From Bacteroidota bacterium (GTDB taxonomy: Bacteria > Bacteroidota > Bacteroidia > Sphingobacteriales > Sphingobacteriaceae): a stretch of 58,475 nucleotides of DNA. The DNA is taken from the NCBI GenBank assembly GCA_013286325.1, contig JABDFZ010000007.1, forward strand, positions 1 through 58,475, read 5' to 3'. The position numbers were made by a program, and so were the translations under genes. Position 1 is the first letter of the stretch; every line of letters starts with the position of its first letter. This document shows positions 28,124 through 36,584 of the stretch, in pieces. The notes under the pieces were generated by a model. The model searched no databases and had not been told where the DNA came from. It saw nothing but the letters and a program-made list of their open reading frames with translations.

Positions 28124-30610
28124 ATGTTAGAGTTTGCCGAAGCACAATATACCGATCGTGAAACACTTTTTGTTGAGGTGATTTTACCCCTGGCTATTGC
28201 TAAAAACTATACCTACCGTGTGCCTTATGAAATGAATGACGCGGTGATGGTTGGTAAAAGAGCAGTCGTGCAGTTTGGTAAAAGCAAACTTTACACAGCT
28301 ATTATTGCTTCGATAGGTAAACTCGCTCCCGAAAAGTACCAGGCAAAATATATTATTGAGTTGCTTGACGACCGCCCAGTGGTTATTAACGAACAGCTGA
28401 AATTCTGGCAATGGATGTCGGAATACTATATGTGCACGTTGGGCGAAGTAATGAATGCAGCGTTGCCATCGGCGTTAAAGCTGGCCAGTGAAACAAAGAT
28501 AATGCTGAATAAGGATTATGAAGTTGAGCGCAGCACATTACACGATAAGGAGTTTTTGATTGTTGAAGCACTTGATATACAGCCCGAATTAACGGTTAGT
28601 GATATTGTAAAGCTGCTTGGCCAGAAAACAGTGATGCCAATATTGAAATTGCTGTTCGAAAAAAACATCATTCACATTTCGGAGGAGGTAAGCGAGCGTT
28701 ATAAGCCCCGGACACGAAGCTTTATAACATTAAACCCCATTTACCAGGACTCTGAAAATTTAAAAGAACTGTTTGGTATCCTGGAAAAGCGCGCGCCAAA
28801 ACAGGCAGATGCTGTGCTGGCCTACATTAAGCTTGCCCGGCATCAGAAAAGCATTTCCAAAACTGAACTGATTGAAGAAAGCGGGGCGGGGGCTGCAAGC
28901 ATTAAATCGCTGGAAGAAAAAGAAGTATTTGTTATTGAGGAAAAGAACGTAAGCCGTTTGTTTTTTGATGAGGAAGAACTTTATAACAATTTTGAGCTAA
29001 GTGAACAGCAACGTGCTGCATTGAGCGATGTTAAAGAGCAATTTAAGCAAAGAGACGTAGTGCTTTTGCACGGTGTAACATCATCAGGCAAAACACAATT
29101 GTATATCAGGTTGATCGAGGAAATGATCAGTAAAGGCAGGCAGGTGTTGTATTTACTGCCTGAAATAGCGCTTACCACTCACATTATTGAGCGCTTGCGT
29201 ATGTATTTTGGGGCAAGCATAGGTATTTATCATTCCCGGTTTAACGATAATGAGCGGGTTGAGGTATGGCAAAAAGTACTTAGCGGAGAGTATAAGGTTT
29301 TACTTGGTGCACGGTCGGCGGTATTTTTGCCTTTTAATGACCTGGGATTAATTATTGTTGATGAAGAGCATGAAACTTCGTATAAGCAGTTTGACCCGGC
29401 ACCGCGCTATAACGCAAGGGATGCTGCAATCTTTCTGGCGAATATGTATAGCTTAAAAGTGTTGCTGGGCTCGGCTACGCCTTCGTTCGAGAGTTACTAT
29501 AATGCCCGGATTAACAAATATGGTCTTGTTGAACTTAACGAGCGTTATGGAGGAGTAAAACTACCTGAAATTGAAGTAGTGAGTATAGCGGTAGAAACCA
29601 AGCAAAAAACTATACAATCGCACTTTACGAGTGTGCTGATGGCTGATATTAACCAGGCGCTTGAGAAAAAAGAACAGGTTATTCTGTTTCAGAACAGGCG
29701 TGGGTATGCACCTTTGCTTATTTGTAAAATATGCGCCTACACCCCTAAATGCATTAATTGCGATGTTAGCTTAACCTACCATAAAAGTAGTGGAAAACTG
29801 CATTGCCATTATTGTGGTTATAAGGAAGATGCGCCTAAAATTTGTCCGGCTTGTGGCTCGACGCATTTGGAATATAAAGGCTTTGGGACAGAGAAGATAG
29901 AGGATGAACTGATGATGATATTGCCTGACGCGCGGATAGCGCGGATGGACCTTGATACCACCCGATCGCGGAATTCATTACAAACTATACTGAATAACCT
30001 GGAGGAGAAAAAGATTGATGTTTTGGTAGGCACACAAATGGTTGCCAAAGGCCTGGATTTCTCGGATGTAACAGTAATTGGTATCATCAATGCTGATAGT
30101 CTGCTTAAATTTCCGGATTATAGGGCTAATGAACGCAGCTACCAGATGCTGGCACAGGTAAGCGGCAGGGCGGGGCGACGAGGTAAACAGGGTAAAGTGG
30201 TAATACAAACATACGACCCAGCCCATAGGGTTATAAAACAGGTGATTGAAAATAATTATACCGATTTGTACTTTACCGAAATGGAGGAACGCCGGAGTTT
30301 TAAATATCCGCCGTTTTATCGTATTATAAACCTTGATATAAAGCATAAAGATGCCGAAATAGTGAATAACCAGGCTGCTTATATAGCCGCTGAGTTGCGG
30401 AAGCATTTTGACGACAGGGTGATAGGCCCAGAATTTCCATTGGTTAGCCGGATTAGGAATTATTATATTAAAACCATTATGCTGAAGTTTGAAAAAGATG
30501 GTATATCAATCAATAAGGTTAAAACCATTATCCGCGATGTAATTACGCAATTTCAAACAACCAAACTGAGCAAAGGCAGCATAGTACAGCCGGATGTGGA
30601 TCCGTATTGA
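28124..30610 (+). CDS. priA: Primosomal replication restart helicase PriA
   Basis: This 828-residue protein is the 3'-5' helicase that recognises stalled forks and reloads the replisome. The N-terminal DNA-binding domain begins about residue 16 (LFVEVILPLAIAKNYTYRVP). The helicase core has Walker A HGVTSSGKTQLY, motif II IVDEEHETSYKQ and motif VI VSGRAGRRGKQG. Two zinc-binding cysteine clusters lie between (CKICAYTPKCINC and CHYCGYKEDAPKICPACG). Length is normal for Bacteroidota. It lies 5 bases after the DUF423 gene and 12 bases before an AraC-type gene. Confidence 0.97.
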   Translation: MLEFAEAQYTDRETLFVEVILPLAIAKNYTYRVPYEMNDAVMVGKRAVVQFGKSKLYTAIIASIGKLAPEKYQAKYIIELLDDRPVVINEQLKFWQWMSEYYMCTLGEVMNAALPSALKLASETKIMLNKDYEVERSTLHDKEFLIVEALDIQPELTVSDIVKLLGQKTVMPILKLLFEKNIIHISEEVSERYKPRTRSFITLNPIYQDSENLKELFGILEKRAPKQADAVLAYIKLARHQKSISKTELIEESGAGAASIKSLEEKEVFVIEEKNVSRLFFDEEELYNNFELSEQQRAALSDVKEQFKQRDVVLLHGVTSSGKTQLYIRLIEEMISKGRQVLYLLPEIALTTHIIERLRMYFGASIGIYHSRFNDNERVEVWQKVLSGEYKVLLGARSAVFLPFNDLGLIIVDEEHETSYKQFDPAPRYNARDAAIFLANMYSLKVLLGSATPSFESYYNARINKYGLVELNERYGGVKLPEIEVVSIAVETKQKTIQSHFTSVLMADINQALEKKEQVILFQNRRGYAPLLICKICAYTPKCINCDVSLTYHKSSGKLHCHYCGYKEDAPKICPACGSTHLEYKGFGTEKIEDELMMILPDARIARMDLDTTRSRNSLQTILNNLEEKKIDVLVGTQMVAKGLDFSDVTVIGIINADSLLKFPDYRANERSYQMLAQVSGRAGRRGKQGKVVIQTYDPAHRVIKQVIENNYTDLYFTEMEERRSFKYPPFYRIINLDIKHKDAEIVNNQAAYIAAELRKHFDDRVIGPEFPLVSRIRNYYIKTIMLKFEKDGISINKVKTIIRDVITQFQTTKLSKGSIVQPDVDPY

Positions 30611-30622
30611 TAGCGTTTTACT

Positions 30623-31396
30623 ATGAAAAAGGAGCGTGTAACTTACCGAAAAATTTTTGACACCGAAATTTTTGAAGGCGAGCTTGCAGCGCATAAATAT
30701 CCCTGGCACTTTCATGATACTTATACCGTAATTATTATCGATTCCGGAGCTATGGAGTATGTATTCAGAGATGATCGTGTTGTGGTCAAACAGGGGCAGG
30801 TTTTTATAGTTAATCCATCCGTAGCACATTATAATAGCGCACCTAATAATATACCCTGTGCTTATAGGGCCATGTTTTTACCAACTAGGTTATTTAACAA
30901 TCTTGCAGATAAGCAGCCACTTATTCACTTTGAACAGGCGGCTAATGCAAGTGTTTACACTAATATAAGCAAGCTGTTTGAAAAACTCAGTTTAGTAAAG
31001 GAGGTGGCGATTTATAACGAAGTAGTAAATGAAATCTCTGTTCAATTACTCCATCACATAAAAAATAAAAAAACGACTTTACTAACCGACAGCCGGATTG
31101 AGACTGCAATAATTTACATTAAAAATCGCCTTGATGAAAAGCTGACCATTGCACAGCTTGCAGATGTTTGTAATTTAAGTCATTATCATTTTCAGCGACT
31201 ATTTAAAAAGGTTACCGGGCTTACTGTTAATGCCTGCATTCAACAATGCAGAATGGAGTATGGCAAAGAATTGCTAAATAAAGGGAAGAAGCCGGTTTTT
31301 ACTTCGCTTGAATCCGGTTTTTTTGATCAGAGTCATTTTCATAAACAATTTAAAAAGATGTATGTGCTTACGCCTGCAGCACACTTAATCAAATAG
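30623..31396 (+). CDS. AraC family transcriptional regulator
   Basis: This 257-residue protein has an N-terminal cupin-like sensing domain (about 1-140; AAHKYPWHFHDTYTVIIIDS and QGQVFIVNPSVAHYN) and a C-terminal AraC double helix-turn-helix (about 155-257). There, LTIAQLADVCNLSHYHFQRL is the first motif and SGFFDQSHFHKQFKKMYVLT the second. The His residues in the cupin suggest a metal or small-ligand pocket. It begins 12 bases after priA, but a regulatory link to priA is unlikely; the OsmC-like gene downstream is a better candidate target (inference). Confidence 0.9.
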   Translation: MKKERVTYRKIFDTEIFEGELAAHKYPWHFHDTYTVIIIDSGAMEYVFRDDRVVVKQGQVFIVNPSVAHYNSAPNNIPCAYRAMFLPTRLFNNLADKQPLIHFEQAANASVYTNISKLFEKLSLVKEVAIYNEVVNEISVQLLHHIKNKKTTLLTDSRIETAIIYIKNRLDEKLTIAQLADVCNLSHYHFQRLFKKVTGLTVNACIQQCRMEYGKELLNKGKKPVFTSLESGFFDQSHFHKQFKKMYVLTPAAHLIK

Positions 31397-31430
31397 CATT
31401 CTTTTACAAGATTTTTGTTTTATTGGGACA

Positions 31431-31438
31431 TATCTTTG
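31431..31438 (+). promoter_or_regulatory. Predicted -7 promoter box of the OsmC-like gene
   Basis: TATCTTTG matches TAnnTTTG and lies 17 bases upstream of the ATG at 31456. No good TTTG was found at the -33 distance, so activator dependence is possible. Confidence 0.45.
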
Positions 31439-31455
31439 CTTGTAAATATTTTATT

Positions 31456-31926
31456 ATGAGCAACCATCTTTATAAAGCAACTATTACCTGGACCGGAAAT
31501 ACTGGTAAAGGCACAAGCGATTACCGGGGATACGAAAGAAGCCATACCATCAGTGCGGTTGGCAAGCCTGATATCTTAGGTTCATCTGATCCGGTTTTTC
31601 GCGGAGATAAAACCCGATATAATCCTGAAGAGTTTTTAGTGGCATCGCTTTCAACCTGCCACATGCTGCAATACCTGCATTTGTGTTCGGTATCTGGAGT
31701 TATGGTTATTGATTATACTGATGAGGCCGTAGGATCATTGGTCGAAACACCGGATGGCGGCGGTCATTTTAAAGAAGTTATCCTTTATCCTAAAGTGGTA
31801 GTTAGTGATGCATCAATGATAGAGAAGGCTATCGAATTGCATCATAACGCCCATAAAGTATGTTTTATAGCTAATTCATGTAACTTCCCTATCCTCCATC
31901 AACCAACCTGCTATGTTAGAAATTAA
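31456..31926 (+). CDS. OsmC family peroxide/redox protein
   Basis: I chose the ATG at 31456 (156 residues) over an upstream TTG because it starts right before the conserved domain (MSNHLYKATITWTGN) and follows a -7 box. OsmC/Ohr proteins reduce organic hydroperoxides with two cysteines. Here one lies in ASLSTCHMLQYLHLC and the other in HNAHKVCFIANSCN, at the expected positions; each segment has an extra nearby Cys. FRGDKTRYNPEEFLVASLST is typical of the YhfA/OsmC branch. The end overlaps a DUF1272 gene by 14 bases, and an AraC gene lies upstream. Confidence 0.88.
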   Translation: MSNHLYKATITWTGNTGKGTSDYRGYERSHTISAVGKPDILGSSDPVFRGDKTRYNPEEFLVASLSTCHMLQYLHLCSVSGVMVIDYTDEAVGSLVETPDGGGHFKEVILYPKVVVSDASMIEKAIELHHNAHKVCFIANSCNFPILHQPTCYVRN

Positions 31927-32203
31927 ACCTGTTTGCGAAAATTGTGGTAAACGGCTGCCTAATAACAGCACCGATGCTATGATCTGCACTTTTGAGTGTA
32001 CCTTTTGCAAAGATTGTGTTGATAATGTGTTATTCAATGTTTGCCCGAATTGCGGCGGTGGTTTTGAGAAACGACCGGTACGGCCAACCAGTTTATTAGA
32101 AAAATATCCGGTTAGCATAATTGAATATCTAAAACCTGTAGATTCTGATAAGTTTAAACTGATGCTTGATAAGTATAAAGGAGTAAGGCCTGATGAACGT
32201 TAG
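31913..32203 (+). CDS. DUF1272 putative zinc-binding protein
   Basis: This 96-residue protein opens LEIKPVCENCGKRLPNNSTD and continues with ICTFECTFCKDCVDN and VCPNCGGGFEKRPVRP, the cysteine pattern of DUF1272. The four CxxC pairs should bind two zinc ions in a treble-clef or rubredoxin-like fold. Homologues are usually 60-80 residues; here the C-terminus is longer (SLLEKYPVSIIEYLKPVD). The start overlaps the OsmC-like gene by 14 bases in another frame, so they are co-translated. The function is unknown; the pairing suggests a thiol or redox context (inference). Confidence 0.9.
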   Translation: MLEIKPVCENCGKRLPNNSTDAMICTFECTFCKDCVDNVLFNVCPNCGGGFEKRPVRPTSLLEKYPVSIIEYLKPVDSDKFKLMLDKYKGVRPDER

Positions 32204-32312
32204 AACTGTTGATAAAGTATTTGCCGATAAATCAGCCAGATAAAATTATATGTGCTGCTAAGTTTAGTACAAAGGCTGTTTAATAAGAAATACTAATTAA
32301 CTTAGCGTTGAA

Positions 32313-32969
32313 ATGGCCTATAAGTATATCGACAATTACCGCGAGAAGGGTGCCCGCAAACTACTGGTTGAAGAGTTAAAAAAGAAAGGAATTGATGACG
32401 AAAGGGTTTTAGCTGCAATAGGAAATGTAAAACGCCACTACTTTTTTGATGAAACCTTCTGGAACCAGGCTTATAAGGATATTGCCTTCCCGATAGGTGA
32501 GGGGCAAACCATCTCACAGCCATATACGGTAGCATATCAAAGCCAATTATTGCATATAAATAAAGGCGATAAGGTATTGGAGATAGGCACAGGCAGCGGT
32601 TACCAAACCTGCATTTTACTGGAGCTTGGTGCAAAAGTTTATACCATTGAGCGACAGGAAAAGTTGTTTAATCATACCCGGCAGGTTTTGCCCCACATAG
32701 GTTATAAAGCAAACTTTTTTGTTGGCGATGGCTCCATCGGGATAGCCAAACATGCTCCTTACGATAAAATAATTGTTACTGCTGGCGCACCTACAGTCCC
32801 TGATGTGTTATTAAAACAATTAAATATCGGTGGTATCCTGGTAATCCCTGTAGGTGACGAGCAATCGCAAAAAATGGTAACTGTATTAAAAGTTGCTGAG
32901 CATGACTACGAGAAGATAGTTTTAGATACGTTCAGGTTTGTGCCGCTGGTAGGGGATAAAGCGTGGTAG
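32313..32969 (+). CDS. pcm: Protein-L-isoaspartate(D-aspartate) O-methyltransferase
   Basis: This 218-residue SAM-dependent enzyme methylates isoaspartyl residues in aged proteins for repair. Visible motifs are IAFPIGEGQTISQPYTVAYQ (substrate-side loop), VLEIGTGSGYQTCILLELGA (SAM motif I), VYTIERQEKLF, and PYDKIIVTAGAPTVPDVLLK with GGILVIPVGDE. The length and order match Pcm. It is convergent with smpB, but a 33030-33404 ORF and two copies of a C-rich repeat now lie between them. Confidence 0.95.
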   Translation: MAYKYIDNYREKGARKLLVEELKKKGIDDERVLAAIGNVKRHYFFDETFWNQAYKDIAFPIGEGQTISQPYTVAYQSQLLHINKGDKVLEIGTGSGYQTCILLELGAKVYTIERQEKLFNHTRQVLPHIGYKANFFVGDGSIGIAKHAPYDKIIVTAGAPTVPDVLLKQLNIGGILVIPVGDEQSQKMVTVLKVAEHDYEKIVLDTFRFVPLVGDKAW

Positions 32970-32993
32970 AGGCCCCCTAACCCCCTAAAAGGG
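32970..32993. repeat. Left copy of a CCCCCTAA-type inverted repeat
   Basis: AGGCCCCCTAACCCCCTAAA continuing to AGGG starts at the base after the pcm stop codon. It is the reverse-orientation counterpart of 33445-33470. Such C-rich words are common between genes in Bacteroidota, and each copy can itself fold through CCCCT and AGGG. Confidence 0.75.
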
Positions 32994-33029
32994 AATGAAT
33001 TTCGATTTTAAGATTGATTATTATCAGAT

Positions 33030-33404
33030 TTACCACTTAAGTAGCTCAATATACTTGCAAAATTTATTTATTCCTTCCTCTTCTGGATAGTATCGTTCCG
33101 CTTCAGTATGGTCGTATGGTCTGGGGAAATATTCAAAATGCCATTTTTTAGAGTGCGGATTAAATTGAATGTGCAATGACTCTCTGTTCCATTCTGCCGG
33201 ATTATATATGGTGATAATCAATTTGGCCATACTGGTATAAGCAAACAATCTTTTGTCTAACTGATTAGTTCTTATAAATTGAACTAAAGCTAAGATGCTT
33301 TCAAGTTTTAATCCGTGGGAAATTAAGTAAATATAATGTTTCTCGATTTCTTCCCACGGGACAATTTTTGCAGTTTGTGGCCTGTATTTTGGAAGCGTTT
33401 TCAT
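33030..33404 (-). CDS. Uncharacterised 124-residue protein between inverted repeats
   Basis: The ORF starts MKTLPKYRPQTAKIVPWEEI and ends KFCKYIELLKW. It has a long helical N-terminal half (HYIYLISHGLKLESILALVQ) and a second half rich in aromatic and acidic residues (KKWHFEYFPRPYDHTEAERY). I do not recognise the family. Codon use and composition look like coding sequence, and the ORF fills the space between the repeats at 32970-32993 and 33445-33470. It may be an acquired cargo gene. It sits on the minus strand, upstream of which smpB also ends. Confidence 0.6.
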   Translation of the reverse strand: MKTLPKYRPQTAKIVPWEEIEKHYIYLISHGLKLESILALVQFIRTNQLDKRLFAYTSMAKLIITIYNPAEWNRESLHIQFNPHSKKWHFEYFPRPYDHTEAERYYPEEEGINKFCKYIELLKW

Positions 33405-33444
33405 AACCTTATCAAATATACAATTACAAACAAGCTAATCAAAA

Positions 33445-33470
33445 CCTCCCCCTTTAGGGGGTAGGGGGCT
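33445..33470. repeat. Right copy of the CCCCCTAA-type inverted repeat
   Basis: CCTCCCCCTTTAGGGGGTAG continuing to GGGGCT ends at the base before the smpB stop codon. Reverse-complemented it reads like the left copy at 32970-32993, so both flanking genes end in the same repeat. Confidence 0.75.
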
Positions 33471-33920
33471 CTACCTCTTCATCGCTCTGTCCATCTCAAC
33501 CTTGGTATCACGCTCTTTCATTGTTTCGCGTTTATCAAAGGTCTTTTTACCTTGTGCAAGGCCGATTTCCAGTTTTGCAAAACCACGCTCGCTAATAAAT
33601 AATGCCAGCGGTACAATGGTTAAGCCCTTTTCTTCTCCTCTGGTTTGCAGTTTTTTTAGTTCTTTTTTGGTGAGCAATAAAATACGGTCGCGTTTGGCTT
33701 CGTGGTTATAGAATGAGCCATAGCTGTATTCGGCGATATGCAGATTGCGTACATAAAGCTGCTCGTTTATAAAAGTGCAAAACGCATCATTTATATTGGC
33801 CTTACCCTCGCGGATGGATTTAATTTCTGTTCCCAGTAATTTTATACCCGCTATATATTTATCAAGTATGTGGTACTCAAAATAAGCTTTTTTGTTCTTT
33901 ATATAGATATCCTGGTTCAT
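33471..33920 (-). CDS. smpB: SsrA-binding protein SmpB
   Basis: This 149-residue protein binds tmRNA and brings it to stalled ribosomes for trans-translation. I chose the ATG at 33920; a GTG one codon upstream is also in frame. It shows the conserved NKKAYFEYHILDKYIAGIKL, LLGTEIKSIREGKANINDAF, GSFYNHEAKRDRILLLTKKE and GLAQGKKTFDKRETMKERD segments, with a short basic tail (MDRAMKR). No tmRNA gene is seen nearby. It is 17 bases downstream of the Nramp-Usp gene and may be read from that transcript. Confidence 0.96.
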   Translation of the reverse strand: MNQDIYIKNKKAYFEYHILDKYIAGIKLLGTEIKSIREGKANINDAFCTFINEQLYVRNLHIAEYSYGSFYNHEAKRDRILLLTKKELKKLQTRGEEKGLTIVPLALFISERGFAKLEIGLAQGKKTFDKRETMKERDTKVEMDRAMKR

Positions 33921-33937
33921 CACTGCAAATATGCAAA

Positions 33938-35824
33938 TTATTTACTTTGCGGCTTAACAACCAGCACAGGCACATTTACTTTATGCCTAACAGAATTAAC
34001 TGTTGTTCCAAAAATAAGGTCTTTAATAGCTTTATGCCCATGCGATCCCATTACGATGAAATCAATATCCTCGGCATTTACAATTTTAGCTATTGAACTT
34101 GCAGCGCTGCCAAAACCAATGTGTGCCTTAGCCTTATAGCCAAGCTTGGTTAGTGCGTTTACATAGATGTCAAGATTGTTAACATCGCTTTGCGTTTCAT
34201 GATCCATTACTTCGGTGCCATAATACCGGGCGCCAGCAGTTTCAACTACGTGGATCAATGTATAATGTGCATGCTTGCCGCCCTGCATTATTGCATTGCG
34301 GATACAGTCGGCATCGTTTTTTGAAAAATCAATAGTTACCCCAATGTGTTTGTACTTTATAGGTTCAAGTTCTTCAATTACTATAGCGAGACCGTGCGGA
34401 ACTTGTGCTGGCATATCGTTGTGTTTAAAAAATATCGGCCTTAAAAATACATAAACCAATAACAGGCCAATGCCTATAATCAGCGGGGTAACCAGGCCAT
34501 AGATCCATATAGCAGCTGATGGGTACTGATGGGTCCAGTCACCAAGTTGTTGTATCACCAATTTTGCATTTAAAGCTACTATTAATATAGCGCTTGCCCA
34601 TGCTAATATTTTAACTTTCAGGCTGATAGCAAATTTTCCCATCCGCTTTTTATTGGATGTGAAATGAATAAGCGGTATAACAGCAAAGCCCAATTGAAGG
34701 CTCAGTACCACCTGGCTCAATATTATAAGACTGCCCAAGCCGCTTTCGCCAAAGTAAATAATGGTGAATACAGCAGGTACAATGGCGAGTATACGCGTTA
34801 ACAAGCGGCGCAACCATGGTTCAATACGCAGGTTAATGTGGCCTTCCATAATTATCTGCCCGGCAAGGGTTCCGGTTATGGTAGAGCTTTGGCCCGATGC
34901 TATTAATGCTATTGCAAAAAGAGTAGGGGCAATCCTGCCGAAAATATGCTCGAGCAGTTTATAGGCATCTTGTATCTCTGCCACCTGAAAATACCCGTTT
35001 TTGAAGAAAGCCGCTGCTGCCAGTATCAATATAGCAGCGTTAACAACAAATGCCAGATTTAATGCTATAACAGTATCAAAAAGGTTAAATTTAATGGACG
35101 ACCGGATGCCATAATCTGTACGGCTAATTTGTCTTGTTTGAACCAATGATGAGTGTAGGTATAAATTATGCGGCATAACCGTTGCGCCTATAATCCCTAT
35201 AGCAATATATAAAGCGCTGCCCGATAAATTACCCGGAATAAATCCTTTGGCAATCCCAGCTGCATCCGGGCCCACTATAAACATTTCAACTAAAAAAGAT
35301 ACCCCGATTATAAATATCATTGACATAATGAACACTTCCAGCTTGCGCATGCCTTTGTTCATCAAAAAAAGCATTAAAACGGTATCGGTTATAGTTAATG
35401 ATACGCCCCATAATAACGGCAGGTGAAACAATAACTGAAGACCGATGGCCATACCAATAATTTCGGCAAGGTCGCATGCTATAATGGCTATTTGAGCCAA
35501 TATGTAAAGGCAAAAATTCACAAAACGGGGGTATGCGTTTTTTGAAGCCTGTGCCAGGTCAAGCCCGCGCACAATACCCAGCCTTGCACTTAACGATTGC
35601 AGCAAAAGTGCTATCAGGTTTGATGCAAACAGGATCCATATTAATTTGTAACCGAATGCACTGCCACCTGCAATATCAGTTGCCCAGTTTCCCGGATCCA
35701 TATAACCAACACTCACCAGGTAGGCAGGGCCTATAAAAGCCAGTATCCTGCGCCAGCCGGTTTTGCTTTCAGTATTTATGGAGCTGTGTACGTTTGCTAA
35801 TGAATGGTCGGTTGTATTACTCAT
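33938..35824 (-). CDS. mntH: Nramp divalent-metal transporter fused to a C-terminal universal stress domain
   Basis: This 628-residue fusion has an Nramp core of about eleven helices (about 25-470). Metal-site motifs are DPGNWATDIAGGS in helix 1 and MPHNLYLHSSL in helix 6, as in Mn2+/Fe2+ transporters that use the proton gradient. A cytoplasmic UspA-like domain follows (about 490-628). It begins KHIGVTIDFSKNDADC and has the ATP-site pattern G-2x-G-9x-G-T in MGSHGHKAIKDLIFGTT. Plain MntH is about 400-450 residues. The start overlaps the end of the MntR gene (ATGA), so the two are coupled. The Usp part may gate transport by ATP or a nucleotide (inference). Confidence 0.93.
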   Translation of the reverse strand: MSNTTDHSLANVHSSINTESKTGWRRILAFIGPAYLVSVGYMDPGNWATDIAGGSAFGYKLIWILFASNLIALLLQSLSARLGIVRGLDLAQASKNAYPRFVNFCLYILAQIAIIACDLAEIIGMAIGLQLLFHLPLLWGVSLTITDTVLMLFLMNKGMRKLEVFIMSMIFIIGVSFLVEMFIVGPDAAGIAKGFIPGNLSGSALYIAIGIIGATVMPHNLYLHSSLVQTRQISRTDYGIRSSIKFNLFDTVIALNLAFVVNAAILILAAAAFFKNGYFQVAEIQDAYKLLEHIFGRIAPTLFAIALIASGQSSTITGTLAGQIIMEGHINLRIEPWLRRLLTRILAIVPAVFTIIYFGESGLGSLIILSQVVLSLQLGFAVIPLIHFTSNKKRMGKFAISLKVKILAWASAILIVALNAKLVIQQLGDWTHQYPSAAIWIYGLVTPLIIGIGLLLVYVFLRPIFFKHNDMPAQVPHGLAIVIEELEPIKYKHIGVTIDFSKNDADCIRNAIMQGGKHAHYTLIHVVETAGARYYGTEVMDHETQSDVNNLDIYVNALTKLGYKAKAHIGFGSAASSIAKIVNAEDIDFIVMGSHGHKAIKDLIFGTTVNSVRHKVNVPVLVVKPQSK

Positions 35825-36471
35825 AAGGTGATCAATAAACTATTAGCAACTTCACGGCTTATCTGTATGGTTTTGTTCTCCATTTGTAATATCATAGAGT
35901 GATCAAATTCAATAATATCTGTAACCGTTATCTTTTTCCCGATGGTTAGCTCCTGTTTTTCCAGGTATTGCAAAAAGGCAACAGAGTGATCGCGCACACC
36001 GCATATTATGCCGTCAGTGTTAATGTTCACGGCAGAAACAGGTTTCAGGTCATGAGTTTTAAACTTACCCTCGCAATCGGGAATAGGATCACCGTGCGGA
36101 TCATATTTGGGATAACCCATAAATTTATCAAGGCGGTCTATCAATTCGTTTGAGGAGATATGCTCCATTTCTTCGGCCATTTCATGAACCTCGTCCCATT
36201 TGAAACTTAGCTTTTCGACTAAAAAAAACTCCCATAGCCTGTGTTTGCGGATAATATTAACGGCAATTTTTTCGCCTGATGCGGTTAGTGTAACACCCTG
36301 GTAAGGAATGTAGTTGATAAGCTCTTTTTCAGCCAGCTTTTTCAGCATATCCGTTACTGACGACGCTTTGGTATTTAACAGCGCTGCAAGCTGGTTAGTG
36401 CTTACGCTTTCTGTATTAAGTGACAGGTGGTAAATGGATTTCAGGTAGTTTTCTTCTGCTAATGTATTCAT
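35821..36471 (-). CDS. mntR: DtxR/MntR family metal-dependent repressor
   Basis: This 216-residue protein has an N-terminal winged helix (VSTNQLAALLNTKASSVTDM as recognition region), a dimerisation and metal-binding domain (EMAEEMEHISSNELIDRLDK, PKYDPHGDPIPD) and a C-terminal FeoA/SH3-like domain (from about 145). DtxR/MntR proteins bind an operator when loaded with Mn2+ or Fe2+. A long palindrome overlapping its own promoter (36483-36518) is the likely operator, giving autoregulation. The 3' end overlaps the Nramp gene by 4 bases, so it controls the transporter in the same operon. Confidence 0.93.
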   Translation of the reverse strand: MNTLAEENYLKSIYHLSLNTESVSTNQLAALLNTKASSVTDMLKKLAEKELINYIPYQGVTLTASGEKIAVNIIRKHRLWEFFLVEKLSFKWDEVHEMAEEMEHISSNELIDRLDKFMGYPKYDPHGDPIPDCEGKFKTHDLKPVSAVNINTDGIICGVRDHSVAFLQYLEKQELTIGKKITVTDIIEFDHSMILQMENKTIQISREVANSLLITL

Positions 36472-36476
36472 TTACA

Positions 36477-36484
36477 CAAATCTA
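36477..36484 (-). promoter_or_regulatory. Predicted -7 promoter box of the mntR-mntH operon
   Basis: On the minus strand this reads TAGATTTG, matching TAnnTTTG. TTAG stands at the -33 distance (19 bases away) inside the palindrome. Only five bases separate the box from the mntR ATG, so the transcript may be leaderless. Confidence 0.6.
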
Positions 36485-36518
36485 ATAATAAATTTAGATA
36501 AGTCTAAATTTATTATTA
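36483..36518. promoter_or_regulatory. Predicted MntR operator: perfect 16-bp-arm palindrome
   Basis: TAATAATAAATTTAGA (36483-36498) and TCTAAATTTATTATTA (36503-36518) are exact reverse complements with a TAAG spacer. The core TTTAGA-N4-TCTAAA resembles DtxR/MntR-class operators. It covers the spacer and both ends of the mntR promoter, so metal-loaded repressor would block polymerase. The divergent lrp-type gene starts 83 bases away and could also be affected. Confidence 0.8.
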
Positions 36519-36584
36519 AAAAAGAATTTATTTCTGTTAAAGGTGTTTTTTGAAAAATTTTATTTTGCTGATTATCTAAAAGCT

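Noticed and set aside
33471..33920. tmRNA (ssrA) gene near smpB
   Set aside because: No tRNA-like ends or tag ORF were found in the adjacent gaps.
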